A stretch of 64,000 bases of DNA from Phoronis australis (Eukaryota > Phoronida > Phoronidae): assembly GCA_002633005.1 (NCBI GenBank), contig NMRA01000542.1, positions 1 through 64,000 of the forward strand, read 5' to 3'. The position numbers were made by a program, and so were the translations under genes. Positions within the stretch are counted from its first letter, which is position 1. Each line of letters starts with the position of its first letter. Under the pieces are notes generated by a model. That model was not told the origin of the DNA. It did not search any database and worked only from the letters and a program-made list of their open reading frames with translations. Positions 26,201 to 41,200 of the stretch are shown here, piece after piece.

Positions 26201-29200
26201 GGCTGGTTAGTCTCTGTCATGCCCAACAAGCAGCAGAATTATTGCAGGAAATTGCACGTTGATGCGCTTGTTACTTTTTCAAACTGGCCTAACCAGTCTT
26301 CAAATATTCGCCCACAATTCCTACATCCATGTTTCCACTCCTGACATTGTCACCCACTTTCAAAACCATATGACAAATGTGTCCTGCACAAACTCCTAAT
26401 GCTCTATTTACTTTTTTTTAATCCTTGCAAACACGGCTCATTCACAGTTTCACTAACATACAACTGGACACATTTTTATTGGCGTTATCAACTGTCAAAT
26501 CTTCTACTGTCATTAGTCTATGACAAGATTAAGTGCTCTAGAAAGCTAGCTAATTCATACCACAAATTATGGCGAGAAAAACTACTTACACACGCAAGAC
26601 AATTTAATTGTATTAGAGAAACATTTTTATAGTGTCCAGTGGTGGTCTAGTCTTGATGTCTCAGAAGGTCACGTTGTCATCCACACTATAGATCCACATT
26701 GAAAATATACAGATAGAGGAAATGAAATGTTTGTGAGATGTTATAAAGGTACATTTCTCTCACTTCGTGCTTCTTTAAGATACTCGATAATAATCTATGG
26801 TGTATTCAGGTACTATATATTCATCTGATAATAATCTATGGTGTATCCAGGTACTATATATTCATCTGATAATAATCTATGGTGTATCCAGGTACTATAT
26901 ATTCATCTGAAGTTTACTACATGACTGTTTTAATCTGTGACATGCATTTGTCGTTTGCTCATTACACATCCTTGACTTGTACTCCAAGTATCCTGTGTGC
27001 ACAATGAACCATAATCCAAGTGTCCTGTGTGCACAATGAACCATAATCCAAGTGTCCTGTGTGCACAATGAACCATAATCCAAGTGTCCTGTGTGCACAA
27101 TGAACCATAATCCATTCCTTCAGAACCAACAGTCACCAAGGGAGAGACAGTCTCATCCATGAGTCGACTAACCTAGAACTGTCAAACCACAACAAATCCT
27201 GGAAATCGATGACATTTCATGAGCCTACTCAAAATAGTGCAGCAAAAAGACCATTAACGAGATGAAGCTGAGTTATCAAAAGCAGAAATGTTTGTATAAC
27301 TACGATTGCTTTTGGAGCTTGATATTACATGCCCTCCCTGATAGCAAGTAGTTCTGCAGCATAATTTTATGTTATTTAATAAAAATAACAACAGACTGAT
27401 TTAAACTGACTTGACATGTTTCAGCGTTAATTGTTTCTGTTTCTGTTTCTATGGTGACGTCAGAGGGTAGACACCGGGATAGTCTCTATCCCTCCTCCTT
27501 CCAGTATCGCACGCAATGTAAATTTGGAGATGCAACCAAGTTCGTGCTGGTTACACACTCTTCGATCTTTTCCCCTGATACGAGTTTTTGCTGCATCTCC
27601 GTATTGCCATCCTGGCTCTATGAGGCGCTTTGTTGCCAATCTCTCCTACTATTGTACGATCTTGTTTATTAAAACACCATCATCAGAAGAAAAAACAGTG
27701 GCCACCTTGCTAGGCCCAACAACAAGTATTGATACAGACACAGTCGGTGGGGCTATTCGACAATCTTTACATTCATTTACAAGAGGGTGCACATGTACTA
27801 GTGGGGACAGATTAAGCAGCCTCGATTTTGCGAGCTCTTTAATACATGGTGAAATGGCTTGCAGTCGTGTCTACTGAATCTGAGATTGGGTGAAAAGGGT
27901 GCTTCTACGAGAGGAAGTAAGCATGACCTTACAGAAAGGTAAGGTTTGTGATTATTTTAACAATTATTCCATGTTTACAATACTGATGCCTGTTAACTTA
28001 AGTACTGGTTGATGTTGACTTTGCGGCTGTCGCCAGACGGGTTAATCATTGTTTCTTGTGATGTATGTTACGATACTTGACATAGCACTCAGGATCTTTC
28101 CTTACATCAAAGCAGTTATGTGAAGGAAAGCTACGTGCCGAAACTGGATCTTTTTTACAGGTGCTTCTACAAGCCATTGAAACTGGATCATAGTGAAATG
28201 AAAACCAAAAGCATCTGGTATAAATACCTGAGTGTCCTTTCTCACTGAGTGACATTAACTTTTCCTTTCAGAAGAAATGCTTTATACTAATGGTAAAAAC
28301 TTTTCAATTTGGCACGCATTATGCGGTAATGACATTCAGTGACTGCATCGATTGTCTTTTTGTCAGTAAAAAGCCTGTTAATGTAACAGGTTATACACTT
28401 TGACAATCGAATAATTTTTCATTAACAGGCAAGTTTGCCACTAATTATTCAAACCACAATATTTTTTCAGTTTTAAAGTCCCATGCAGTGCAGTTGTGTT
28501 GCTTCTTTATAAAGCTGAAATGATTACCAATTCCGCTTGTGAATTTTCATTTTCCTGTTGACCTATAGAAATGTCCAGTGATCAAAATGATGTATTCCCT
28601 TTGATTGCATTTGATTCGTTTATGTGTGAAACTATTTTTAGGGCTCTCTTAAAAAGCAAACGATCGCCGCACTGGTCTATTTTGTATTCTACACAAAAGT
28701 TCTGGGCTCTCTCGCACCAAGATTAAGAATTTTGAAGCCATCTAAAACAGAGTGTGAACCGTTTCCACCCATCCCCAGTCTCTTTCATGGGTTGTTTGAC
28801 CCATGGCGTGTGGGCCCGCAGCAGAAATCGATCTAAATTCCGCATACGTACATAAAAAATAAATTAGTAGATGGCACTGCTATCGGGCCAGAGTGAACAA
28901 AGGACAAATAAAATTTCAACAGCAGTACCAGGGATGCAAGGGCCAAGATTATCCGGATGAACCACTTTTAAACTAATTTAAGCATAATTAGCATCGAAGA
29001 AGCCAACGCCCCAGTAGCCAGCTAATTGAACAGTCACTTGCACATGGTGGTGTTTTGCAGTTGGAATTACGTAGGCTCTACCTCTGTTAAATTGTGATCT
29101 GGCCTGACTGCTATGTTTTGGAACATTCCAAACTTTTTTTGATTGAATATACCCCAGTCGCATGAAGCTACAAATCTATAATTGTCAAATATTAAACGGC

Positions 29201-32200
29201 TAGATAGTTACGTAATTGAGCTAAGTCCACGGGGACCTTATTTACATGTATCTCGTTGATGGGAATGCTGTTTCAGCAGTCTGTTTGGGTGACAGGTGAC
29301 AGTATGTTGCATGTGCTGTTCCAGAAACAAACAACGGTTACATATAGTGCAGTCGGGTCATCCATGTTTAGTTTGCGAACAGTTTAACGTGAAGACGCTG
29401 AGCACCAAAGGATATTGCGAATAATCAGTCAAGGCGTGTTGCACGACAAATTTGTATATTTACTATAGTTTGATGACTCGAGTGTGTTCAGAACCAGTAA
29501 CATCGCTGTTTAAGTTTTTGAGGACATCGTGTGAATTTCTTGTCAGCAAATAATGATCACAAATCTGCGCGGCTGTTCAAACGGTCTAAAACCGCATATC
29601 GAAACATTGTCACCAGGGGACCACATAAATTCTAAGATTTCGGACACGATCAAGTTTGCCGTTTTTCTCATATTTTTCGACTTTCTGACGGCCAATATTG
29701 CCTATTTCTAATATTTCTGACAGGTTCAAAATAAACATTTTTTGGCTGTCCTAATTTCGGGAATTTTTACCGTAATATGTGAACATCTATCGGAATTTAG
29801 ATGTTCCCTGGTCCTGGTTTTCAAATGGTGAATAGTTTTGTCTATATAACTGGAGCCACATCCAGCACAGATAAATTAATTGTACACTACCCTGGACTGT
29901 GGACCCATAAATTAGACAGTTTTAAAGACTTGAATGTTAATACAACTCTTAAGTTAATTCCCCAATTTGAGTTTTTGTTGAACAATCTTGGCGTAAAAAC
30001 CAACATAGGGCACTTAAAGTACTTGAAGTTAGTTTTGTCTACAGCATGAATATCATCAGAGTATCGTTGCAGTCTTGCTTTCAGTACCACACTGACTAGT
30101 TCAAGGGGGTAGCCATTCTTTTGCAAATTTGATGAAAGTTGAACTTCTTTAATATGAGAATGAAATCTAGCCCAGGTGTTGTTAATGTGATATACCCTGT
30201 GAATTATTACAATAAACTGTGTTAACTTAAGAGTTGTATTAACATTCAAGTTTCTATAACTGCCTAATTCATTTAACCCTAAGGTAAGCATTCCTATGTG
30301 TCTGGTGAGTGTAGTGTGGTGTGGTGTGGTGTGCTAGATGTAGCTCCAGTCAGGCAAAACTGTTCGCCATTTGAAAACCCGACGGACCAGAGAACATCTA
30401 AATTCTGACAGAAGTTCACATATTAATAGTCATCTGTAGAGCTCCAATTATTGTTCTAAGCAGTGCTCTTTCAAGGACTTTGCTATAATAATAGACCAGG
30501 CAGAAACAACAAAGGAGCTCAAAATTCGTGAGGCTCTACACATCAATTGGTGCAGTCCCAATCTCAATTGGCAACTGACACACCACAGGTTGTCATTGTT
30601 AGTCTAGTCTATTGTTACTCCCCTGTAACTGACTGTCTGTGTATCATTACTTGTTGTTGGGCCTAGCAAGGTGGACAATGTTTTTTCTTATGATGAAGGT
30701 GTTTTAATAAATGACAAAACATGTCAAGCTGGTTTAACTACCTTGTTGTTTTCATAATACATGCTGCTATTAAACACATTGCATTTGGAAAAAACAATAA
30801 TGTAACATTCACTAGTGTTGGCTTACTAAGTAAATGTACCAACCTGTCTGATGGTCAAATACTGCGCACAATCATAATGTGTTCACAAGTTACCATGACC
30901 TGGTTGGCCAAGACTATCCATCACGGAGCAAGTTACTAGTTACCAAAAACACCTCTAGCTCGAGACTGCAAGGCTGCTTCAACATTCAAATGGTTACAAA
31001 CAACATATTGTTGAACCTTGTACAATGTACCATGCAATCATGTCAACAGCAATATCACACTTCAAAGTCCAATTTTACCTATTCTACATAAGTCTATAAC
31101 TTTAGTTGTAACAAACTATGTAAAAATTTCTAAAGTCCCTTGAAATACATTGCAACCATTTCAATTGTAGCTTGGTATTGAGGGTACTCCAACTGAGAAA
31201 TTCTCTGAAGACCGACCACTTATTACTGACTGGTTGCATTCAACCACACAAAGAACCTCTACAGTGCAGCTTCTAGACAAGGCAACGCATTTCAAATTAA
31301 CCAATCCAAAAACGTGCATACGAGAACACTAATTTTGCATAGTGATTTCCAAAGATAAGAGTGGCATTTACATCTTATAATTAAAAGCCATCAGACTCAA
31401 TCACACTAAATTCGTTCTCAGAACATCTTAACATCTTCATGAAGTAGGATGGGGATGGGCAGAAGCAGGCAATGTTGGCCAAAAATCAGCCTCAAATGCA
31501 ATACTGTCCACTGGGATCTCACTTCGACTGTGTACTCGGTTGTTTCTCACCCGGTTTTTGTCTCATTTTCCAAATCACACTGAGGACTACCTTGTTGAGA
31601 TTGAGAGCTTTTACAGGCTCTTGTACATGTAAGTTGACTTGGCTGAGATTGGCAATATTTGTATTACATTCAATTATATTAGTTACCCAGTTATTGTTTA
31701 CTATGCCTACTTGTGGAGTCCATCTAACTATAAGATTGAAATTAATAAAATAATGTAACTTACCTTCCAAATATATAAACACTGGGTCCTCATTTCTGAC
31801 TGTCTCTCTTCGTAGAGATCTCTAAAATGTTACAATTAAAAAATAACTTTCTAAAAGTATACTAAGAAGTCTATATAGGATAGAAACATAATTATCTAAT
31901 GATTGACTAAAATATAAACTAGTTGATGCAATTTCAGTGCCAAGGTGTTTGACTCATTTTGGACTAAAACAGATAAATGTTAACACCAGGTGTTGTCACA
32001 CTACACTTGTCTACAAATCATAAGATGCAATGCAGTATTTAATAGTTAATACAAGAAAACGCTGAGCACTGATATATACTCGCCTAGTTTTGTCTCTAAT
32101 AATTGGGACATGAAGCTCTCAAGGTAAAAATAGTTTGTATACTAGTGTCAGTACGAACACAGCAAGTGAAGTGTAAATAGTGAACTTGGCATCAAGTGTT

Positions 32201-35200
32201 GTGAAACCAAGCACCAAGTGTGGCAGCAACAGGCCCAGTAACTGTGAGAAAGAACGTTCGTGTTAGAAGCAAAATTAAACAGTAGCCATAGACTGACGTC
32301 ACCAAGGTTTGTATCAATCTGGTCGGCTTTTCTATGTGTACGGGAAAATATGGCTTGGGGCAAAAAATCAGAACACTTCAAGCTCAAGACGTGTAAATTA
32401 TTAACCAAAATGGCAAAAAGTGTCAAGTTTGGAAGTGACAGGCCCAGTCTTTGTAATATAAATGTTTGCGTTTGAAAGACATGGGGAGCAAAATTAAACA
32501 GCTGCCATGGACTAACATCACCAAGCCCTGTTAGTTAATGCAATAACTATCATTCTGATACCAGATTCTTCAATTTAGGGAAAAATTGCTAAAATTGGCA
32601 TTTTTTTATTTTTTCAATTTTTTAAGATTTGCACTGACAACGAAGTAAAATGTCCTCAGTGGCAATATAGATCTAAAAATTTGATAAAAAATACAAAATT
32701 GCATTTGTCTGCCATAATGTACTACAACCTTCACCAATATCTGCTCCGATACACTTGTGCTATGTATATTCTTTGTTTGACACTGAATTTCATATTCTTA
32801 TATTAACTATTGGCAAATTGTACAAGATAAAAGTAATCGGACAAAATGCCATTTCCCGTTAACAGCAAAAATGACTGTAGGCAACACGTAGCCCTTCGGC
32901 TTGTTACCTAGAGGCTACAACATCCCCATAAGTCTCTATGTTACTATCATCTCGGGTATTTTAAACGGTTGGTAGGCCAAATCCACTTACCAAATAAGGT
33001 TTTCACATCAAAAATACATTTTACACTTAAAATTGTCACTTAAAAAGTGCTTACTTTCCTTAGCGATCCTTTCTCATTCTACTCATATCCTCAATGGAGC
33101 TTGTCTATGGGAATTAAGATGACTTTGGAAAAAAATTCCAACTACACTATTTAGGTCGCCCTCAACTTAATCACCGCACAGAAAAATCACAAAGTATTTC
33201 AACTGACATCACACGACTTATGCAAGGACAAGCGAGAAACTGAGCAAAGCCCGTGGCCTTGAGTGCCACACTTGCAGAAATTAGCATGGGAAGATATCAG
33301 GTCCACTTTTAAGATTTGTGTCCCTTGGACTTTTTGTTAATCAACAGGCATGATTTTGCATTATTTCCTCAAAATGGCACCCAGTGACAGAAGTTCGAGT
33401 GAACTGTGACAGGTTTTCATGGATATGTTCAAATTATGTTGACTAGAATCATTGTATAATGTTAATCATAATTCAGTGTGTATACATTAAGCATATTTCA
33501 TTCAATGTTATTCTCTGGACTTTGAGATGAGTAACTTATTACTATCGCTGTATAGACGGTGATGTCATTGCCTAAAATGACTGGTAAAGCTATAACAGCA
33601 GCAAAATTCTAATTACAGAATGGTTTAGCCACCTAACTTTCCAGTTCGTTCCTCTCCGTTCTCGGTAATATGGGAAGAATACTCAGATCATGAATTCAGC
33701 TTCTGCCAAGCCAACATAATGGGGAATTCCAGGTCAGTTGTCAAAATACTTTTGACTTAGTTCAACGATGAAAGGAAGACAAGTATGAACGACACAGAAA
33801 ACTTAAAATGCTCAGTAAAGATAAAGCTGAAACAGAACTGATTCTAAATTTTTTAACTGCAGTTTTAATCAGGTTCTGCTTACGTGTCTTGTGTAAAAGC
33901 TTGGATCTTGGCCAAATTCAACGCTTGAACTCTGCCTAATCTGTAAAATAAGATTTTTTGACAAAATGTAGTGATCTTGAGAAATCCCATTGACCCATTA
34001 AAAATTGTCAGTACTCTCATGTATTGACAAAAAGTTGAAAATAAAAACTGAGACGCCATTCATATCCAAGTCAACATTTTGTTTTATTGACATAAACCAT
34101 CATCAGGAACAATGTCACTGACCGGCAATACAATCAAAATTATACCAAATGAACATCACAATGCATGCGCAATACTGGCAAGTGACAAGACAGCAATCAG
34201 AATAACTCTAAACCAAATGACACAATACTTCTGTTGAGTGAGCTCTCAGCACGAATCTGTTTGATGTGAATAGATTCCTGGATACACAGCTGGACCTTGT
34301 TAGGGTATTTGTCTAGAATCTTAACTTGAGAAAAGCCAATCTCATGACCAGTTATAACTGAGAGAGTATACAGAGCCCTGGTGGGATTGCAATATCCTAG
34401 TTGTCATGCTTATATATAAAAGTCAGAATTGTTACAATGTATAGGCATGACAATTAGGATCTTGCAAACTAGAGCTAGTGCTCTGTTTACTCACTCCATG
34501 ACCTTATTCACATCAAACAGACTCATGCTTTACAGTTATTCTAATCACTGCCTTCTCACTTACCAGTACTGCTCATGCATTGAGATGTTCATTCAGTATT
34601 TTGATTGTATTGCCGGTCAGTGAGATTGTTCCTGATGATGGTTTATGTCAATAAAACGAAACATTGACTTGGATATGAATGACGTCTCAGTTTTTACTGT
34701 CAACTTTCTCCTGTTACTATGGCCAAAACTATACTAAGTGTTATCGGCTCATGCAATGATTGTTCAGGTAAGCTTTCTGATGAAGTCTGAATCACTGCAC
34801 CAGAGTGTAGAAAATTTTTCTGAGAATTCTAATGGAGCATCATTAGATTCAACAAACCAGCAATACTCAGAAGGTCCTCAAAAGGTAAAGGTCGCAGACC
34901 AGCCTCCAGTCAGTGAATGTAATGTTTACTTGATGGTGAATAGGCTACATCAATGGAAAAATGGGATGTGTCTAAATTTAATAACACGTAAAATTACAAA
35001 ATTCCTGAAGGTAGCTGCATGTTTGTAATGAATGATAGATCCGATACATGACATAACTGAGTGACCACTATGATTTTATCCTGCAGAGTGAGGTGAAATA
35101 CTCTACCAGCAAGGCCATTAACCAAGGTGACAACTTACAGATTATTTGATTCCAATATGTAACTGAAAAACTCCTCTTCAAATAACAGGTTTCTTGGTAT

Positions 35201-38200
35201 GACCTCATTCACATCTTCAGTTGACATCACACCAAACTGGTTGAGTGTCTGATTCACATTGAAAAAGTAATCATGGACAGGATCAGCACCGTCACGCAAC
35301 CATTTGCAGATGATGTAGCGCTCTGAGTTGGCGGGACGGCTCGTTACCGGTTTAAAAATGGCAACTTGTTTAAACACGCGATACATCAGATAGACCAGTC
35401 CAACACTGAATGGTGTAAAAATGTCGAACAGTTTACAAACAAAATGGCCACCTGCAAAGAATGTACAAGATAATTATGTAAAGGTCGCACGACATTCTAA
35501 GTTTGTAACAAGCTGAGATTAAATAAGACTAAAGATGGAAGATTATATATTAATATTTCTCATCTTCTGAAACTTTTCACACTAGAGCAAAGCCAATAAT
35601 TCATTGAATCATAGTTGTAAAATCCAGTGTTCACCTTAAACAACCACTGACTGATGAAGAGAATAAAAGAGTATTTTTTATTCAACAAATTTCAGACAAA
35701 CAGGAGGTTAATTTCACTTAATAACCGTGGTCAAGATCTATTTGTTGATTATCAACTTACCAGGTCGCAAGACAGACAAAGCGGCTAAAAACTGGCAGAG
35801 ATACAGCTGTTTAGAGAGAATTTCTTGAATGTTCTCCTGACCTTCTACGGAAAAACCCTAAAAGAACAAGGTCATTATAGGTCAACATACTTTAACCCTT
35901 TTGTTTGACCAACGCATTCAATTCACTTTCTAAACTTCTCAAACAGTAAGAGTAACTACCTTTTGCACTTAGTCCCTTATTTCCTTGATACTAAGAAAAT
36001 GCACAAAATGTATGTGTTCAATTGGGAGAAATTACTGAGAATTACAAAGTATAGGCTGGGTTTATTGCCCTACGATGAGTGAACATGGTTCTAAGTAAAA
36101 ACACTTAGTGAAAAAGAAAAATAAGAAAGATAACAGAATTTTAGCAGAATGAGTTCACAAATGTGGCTGCAGTTTGTAAGAGGAATGTTTTAGGCACGTT
36201 TCAGTGGATCACACCGGAATGTTTTAGGCACGTTTCAGTGGATCACATCGGAATGTTTTAGGCACATTTCAGTGGATCACACCGGAATGTTTTAGGCACG
36301 TTTCAGTGGATCACATCGGAATGCTTAATTCACACTTAGAACTCCTATGGGAATATCATAAATGGCCGATTGGATTCATGTGAAGCTTTCTCATACGCTG
36401 CTAGTAATTGTTTTTAAAGTTTCACTATTGCATGAGAGGCTATCAATACTAAACATTACAAGATTTTTAATGAAAAAATTGGAAGTAATGTTACAACAAA
36501 AACAAAACGTTTATTTTAACTGTAACCAAGTTTTTCAGATTTCACCTTGAACATTTATAACTGCAACTGAAATTAGATCACGTTATTGACACTGTTGTTC
36601 TGCTTTCAATGCACCTTTTCTGAAATTTTAATGAAACGACATGGTCACGTGACCCAGTTAATGGCAGATTGGAACACAGTCAAAAATCAAATTCTAAAAG
36701 CTTCCTACTTTCATGAAGTATATACTTCTATTGAGTACCTATTTTCTTGAATCTACGTTGGTCTTTCATGCTAGGACAACGTTCATAAGATTTACATGAT
36801 CAGTTAAACAACACTGAAGAGTCTCCCATTGAACACATACACATAGCATTTGTTCAGTTTCTTGGAAATTAGGGGCTAAAGCAGTAGGTATACTACTTTT
36901 CAAAAATGTTTAGTAATTATCAGAATAATTAAGCCAGGTTGAATATTGTGAATAACATTCTACACAATATTTTCTATTTTCAGCTGAACTCCTTGATTGA
37001 CAGTGAACAATTGACTTTGTGTTAGTTGTTAGAATGACATTAACTCTATAGAGGGGAAGTTAAAACACAGCTCATATTAAGCAAAATATGTCACAGAAAA
37101 GGTAAAGTCAGGTGATTTCAACCACGTACGCCATCTCCCATGACGAAATGGACGCCTTTACCGTCGGTGTTCTCTAACACAAATTTACGGAATGCCACCA
37201 GGTTGTCTGGCTTAAAGATGTCACCATCTCCCTCCACGCCGCCAACACCTGAAAATAATGTTCACATGGCAACTTAAGTGTGTAGCAATTCAATGACTGT
37301 ACAATTTAACAGACAGTAAGAGGCAAATTCTCAAACTAATTGAATGGGGACTTGACTTAAAATTCACAAGGTTTGGTGAGTGAAGCAATGGACCTTCCCT
37401 TCCTCATGTGGTGAACATGCCCTTTAAACTGAGATATTCTTATCACAACCCCTTCTACCCACATTCTTTTAGGCACCTGCTTCTATTGTGAGTTAGTGTT
37501 GCATATACTTAGCAAATAGCCATGCTGGAAACCACTTTTCAATGAATATATCAAGGCTTGGGTTTTGCTGACATCACTACTACTTGTCCATCAATATAAT
37601 AGTATAATTTTTACTCCTCTATTCAGATTTTATGGTTTCCATTGGTTTTCATGTCCCAAAATGAAAATGGCAAATAGAACTATGATCTGATAAGGAACAG
37701 ATTAATCCCTCACTAAATAGTCACTCATTCTGTTGATGACAAGCACCCTAGTGAGACTGGAATGTGGATAGAACTAGCCCAGCTGACCAAGTGACATTGG
37801 AGAAATTCAAAAGTTTTCTCCAAACAGATCCTTATCTCGTTTACAGCCGAAATTCAGTTAACCACATGGGTCCCTTATCACACGAAGGCCTCCATGATGA
37901 TGACTTGCTATCTGCTCTCAATTTATTCAGATGTCAAAAAGAGTGACATTGTTTATTAACGCCACCTAGTGAATATCAAATTGGCCATACAGTGTTGTGA
38001 AGTATTTTCCGCTTGATCCAATCTCAAATTAGTATATAAGACAAAACCCGCCTTCTTTTATCCACAATGGGGGCATTTGAACATTACATCAGATAACAGT
38101 CAGTGATCATAAGCATAAGATGGGACAGGAGACAAGTGCCCCCCCCCCATGAAGTTGGGAGGCATTCACCCCACTAAGTGATCAAGGGGCTGGGCAGGAT

Positions 38201-41200
38201 ATAAAACTGACATCAACAGGGATGTGGGCAAAGGTGAAACGTGTGTCGGCACAGTGTGGATGTGGGGTAAAACTGGTGTTGACATCAGGGAAAATTGGAT
38301 AGAGACCAAGGAAGCAAGATCAAATCAAGTGTTGATTGGAATGTTGCGTTCACATTTGTTTCGCCCCACCCCCCACTAAACCTAGCCTTCCTAAGCCTAT
38401 GGCAATGATATGATCATCATGATACGGTAACAAAGAATTTAAAAATTCTGTTATCTCCAGTTTACATCACATATAGACTGTAGGTGGCGCATCTGTCCAA
38501 CAAAAACTCCACAGCCACCATGTGGCATTGTTCAAAAGTCAGCAATGAATAAACCACTTCGTTACCGGCTCTTTATGCCGGCAATGAATAAAGGTAATTG
38601 ACCGGGCACCAAGGCCGTGTGAGCGCATGCTAATTCAGTGTTTGCTGACAGAAAGCTGTTGAGAAAGAATTACTCGATTTTATTTGCTATGGTCACATGT
38701 CAAGGGAATCTTTATTTAGAAATACGAATACATTATTCAAATCACTGTTAATGTACAACCTTTGCCCTGACAGTCTGTGGAAGGGGAGCCTGAGTTCCGG
38801 CGCGACCCTGACAAGTAAGTAGATTTTTCAGCTTTGTGGCTAATTCACATACTAGTTACGTGCACATTATTTCTTTGGCTCACTATTATCAGTGTTGTAG
38901 AGGGGCGTAGGCGCAGCCAACCCCGTTTTGGTATTTGAATGCAGCACCTAGGCACCTGAGTTACGTTCAGTGCTCAAGGTGATACGATGGGCTTTCGGCA
39001 CCTACTTACCTCTACTTTCACCACTACAGCACTGACTATTATAGTCTTTTCGTGATTGGAGGTTTATTTTCCAACTCAAGCTGGTTTATGTGCGTGCCAG
39101 TCCCGGCGGCCGCGACGGGCCTGATCGGGTTCCGAGCCACAGGCCAGGATAATGAGTCAATCCCGCCGTGACGGGCCTGATCGGGTTCCGAGCCACTGGT
39201 CTGGATAACAAGCGTTTTGTGTGTTTAGAACTCAAAAAATCACAAGTCTCAACAACACAGATCTAGGTTCTTTTGTCTGTATTTCACGGAAGAATACTTC
39301 GAATTTATCTCCGAACAGACCCCAAACTCCTGCTGCGGACCTTGGTAAATTGGCCTGCCAAACTTTGTAGGCTACGGTGTGTCCAAATACCAATAAATCC
39401 ATAACAGCGAAATAAAACATCACGTGTTTTGTATTTTTAAGGGTTTTACATCGAAGTTTTGTGATTTATTGGACAGGTGTTAAACGAATTCAAGCGATAA
39501 GCTGACATCAGTAACCCGTGTTGTGAACTGCTGAACAAACTGCGTGTGAAACCAATGACGTCATTGGATAATTTCAACACATCCGTCTGCCGTCAGGTGT
39601 CAGGTAATGCAACCGAACGTGCCGTTATGGAGTAGAACTACTCGATCCAAATTGATACAAAATAGCATGTTGTTTGGGTGGCATTCTCCTTTAACATCAT
39701 TGGTAAGAATATCTCCAAGCAAATCGGTGTCCTAAGAAGACCAAGCTTCTGAATACCTCTTTCCTCTAATTTTATCTCCACACTGGTGGCAGTTTTGTCA
39801 TATGGACAGTATGTGGACTAGTAAGAATTGCCTGGAAAGATTGGCTTTTGTTGTACAATGCAAATTGAAAAAGACTACCTATATTTTATGCACTACATCC
39901 TACTGGCCACTATGAATTCTTCTTACCTGTTGGGATTACAATGAACTAGGCACTTGCCACAGTACCAGTACCTTTAAATGACTGGGTTCTTTGTTTGTTT
40001 GTGGATTAGGGAACAGATGGGTGTAGGTGATAATAACTGCCACTTCATATTTCCTTTTGACATTGTGCACAATAAAAGCTACCTTTCCAATGTTTGAAGA
40101 GCAAAAACTGTTAACATCAACAAAAGAAAACACAAAGAACAGATATTGAAAGAGCTGTTTCTTTGACGATGTGTCCCAAGCACTAGTTACCAGACTGAAC
40201 AACACAATGGGGGACTTGACTTGCCAGCCCCATCACTTATCAGTGATGTTCATAACCCAAAGAATGAAGTGAAATTTGAATGGGAGAGCCCTTTATGATT
40301 CTGTGACCTCAACACTTTGTGTCAATCATCTGAGCACTTCTTGTTCATGGTTTAGGCGTAATGTGGATCACCGTAAGGTGGCCCACCGTAATGTGGCCCA
40401 CCGTAATGTGGCCCACCGTAATGTGACCCACCGTAATGTGACTCACCGTAAAGTGGTTCACCGTAATGTGACTCACCATAATGTGACTCACCCTAATGTG
40501 ACTCACCGTAATGTGGCTCAAAGTTCTCACTTGGTCCTGTGAAGAACTCAGTCAGCTTGAAGTCATTCTCTCCCTTCAGCGTGAAGCCAAACCCCTTTGT
40601 ATCTGCCTTCTTACGCCAGAGAACGTACTCACTAAATCCCCCGGGTCCAGCACAAACATCCACAAAGTACAGCAGCTCATTCGGAAGGACAAGACTCTTC
40701 TGAAAAAACAATGCGACATACGTTTTTCAGCCTATGGTTGAATAGACGCTGTATATTACTGTGTATGGATACTTATCATACATCTTCAATTTAGCGATAA
40801 GTTTCAATATCAAAATGGATATTGTATTGGACTATGACAAAAACTTGTCTCATGAGTAATTCATGGCGTCAAAGACTAATTAGAAACCAATGTTTACAGA
40901 ACTCCATAGGTTTGAACGGGGAGTCGAGGAGTTTATAACTGAAAATTAATCCATCTTTGAACCAAAGAGGCTTGAGATTCAATCTATCACACACCTGGGA
41001 CAGGATTCTGACTAAAAGTTTCCCATCGATTTTCTCAACTCCAACCTAATCCATCAGAGGTCGCACAGGCTAGAAAAGCCAGCATAGGCTGGCAAAACAT
41101 TGCCATTTTCTTCTCGCATAATTTCAGTAATGAATCAATTTTCTGTGGAAGGCAAGCTTTTTCATGTCATTTTTAGTAAAAATATGGGTGGTTGATTATC

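Noticed and set aside
40276-40542. 88-codon plus-strand frame with HRNV repeats
   Set aside because: It is the antisense shadow of CMTR1 exon 8 and its 15 bp repeat.
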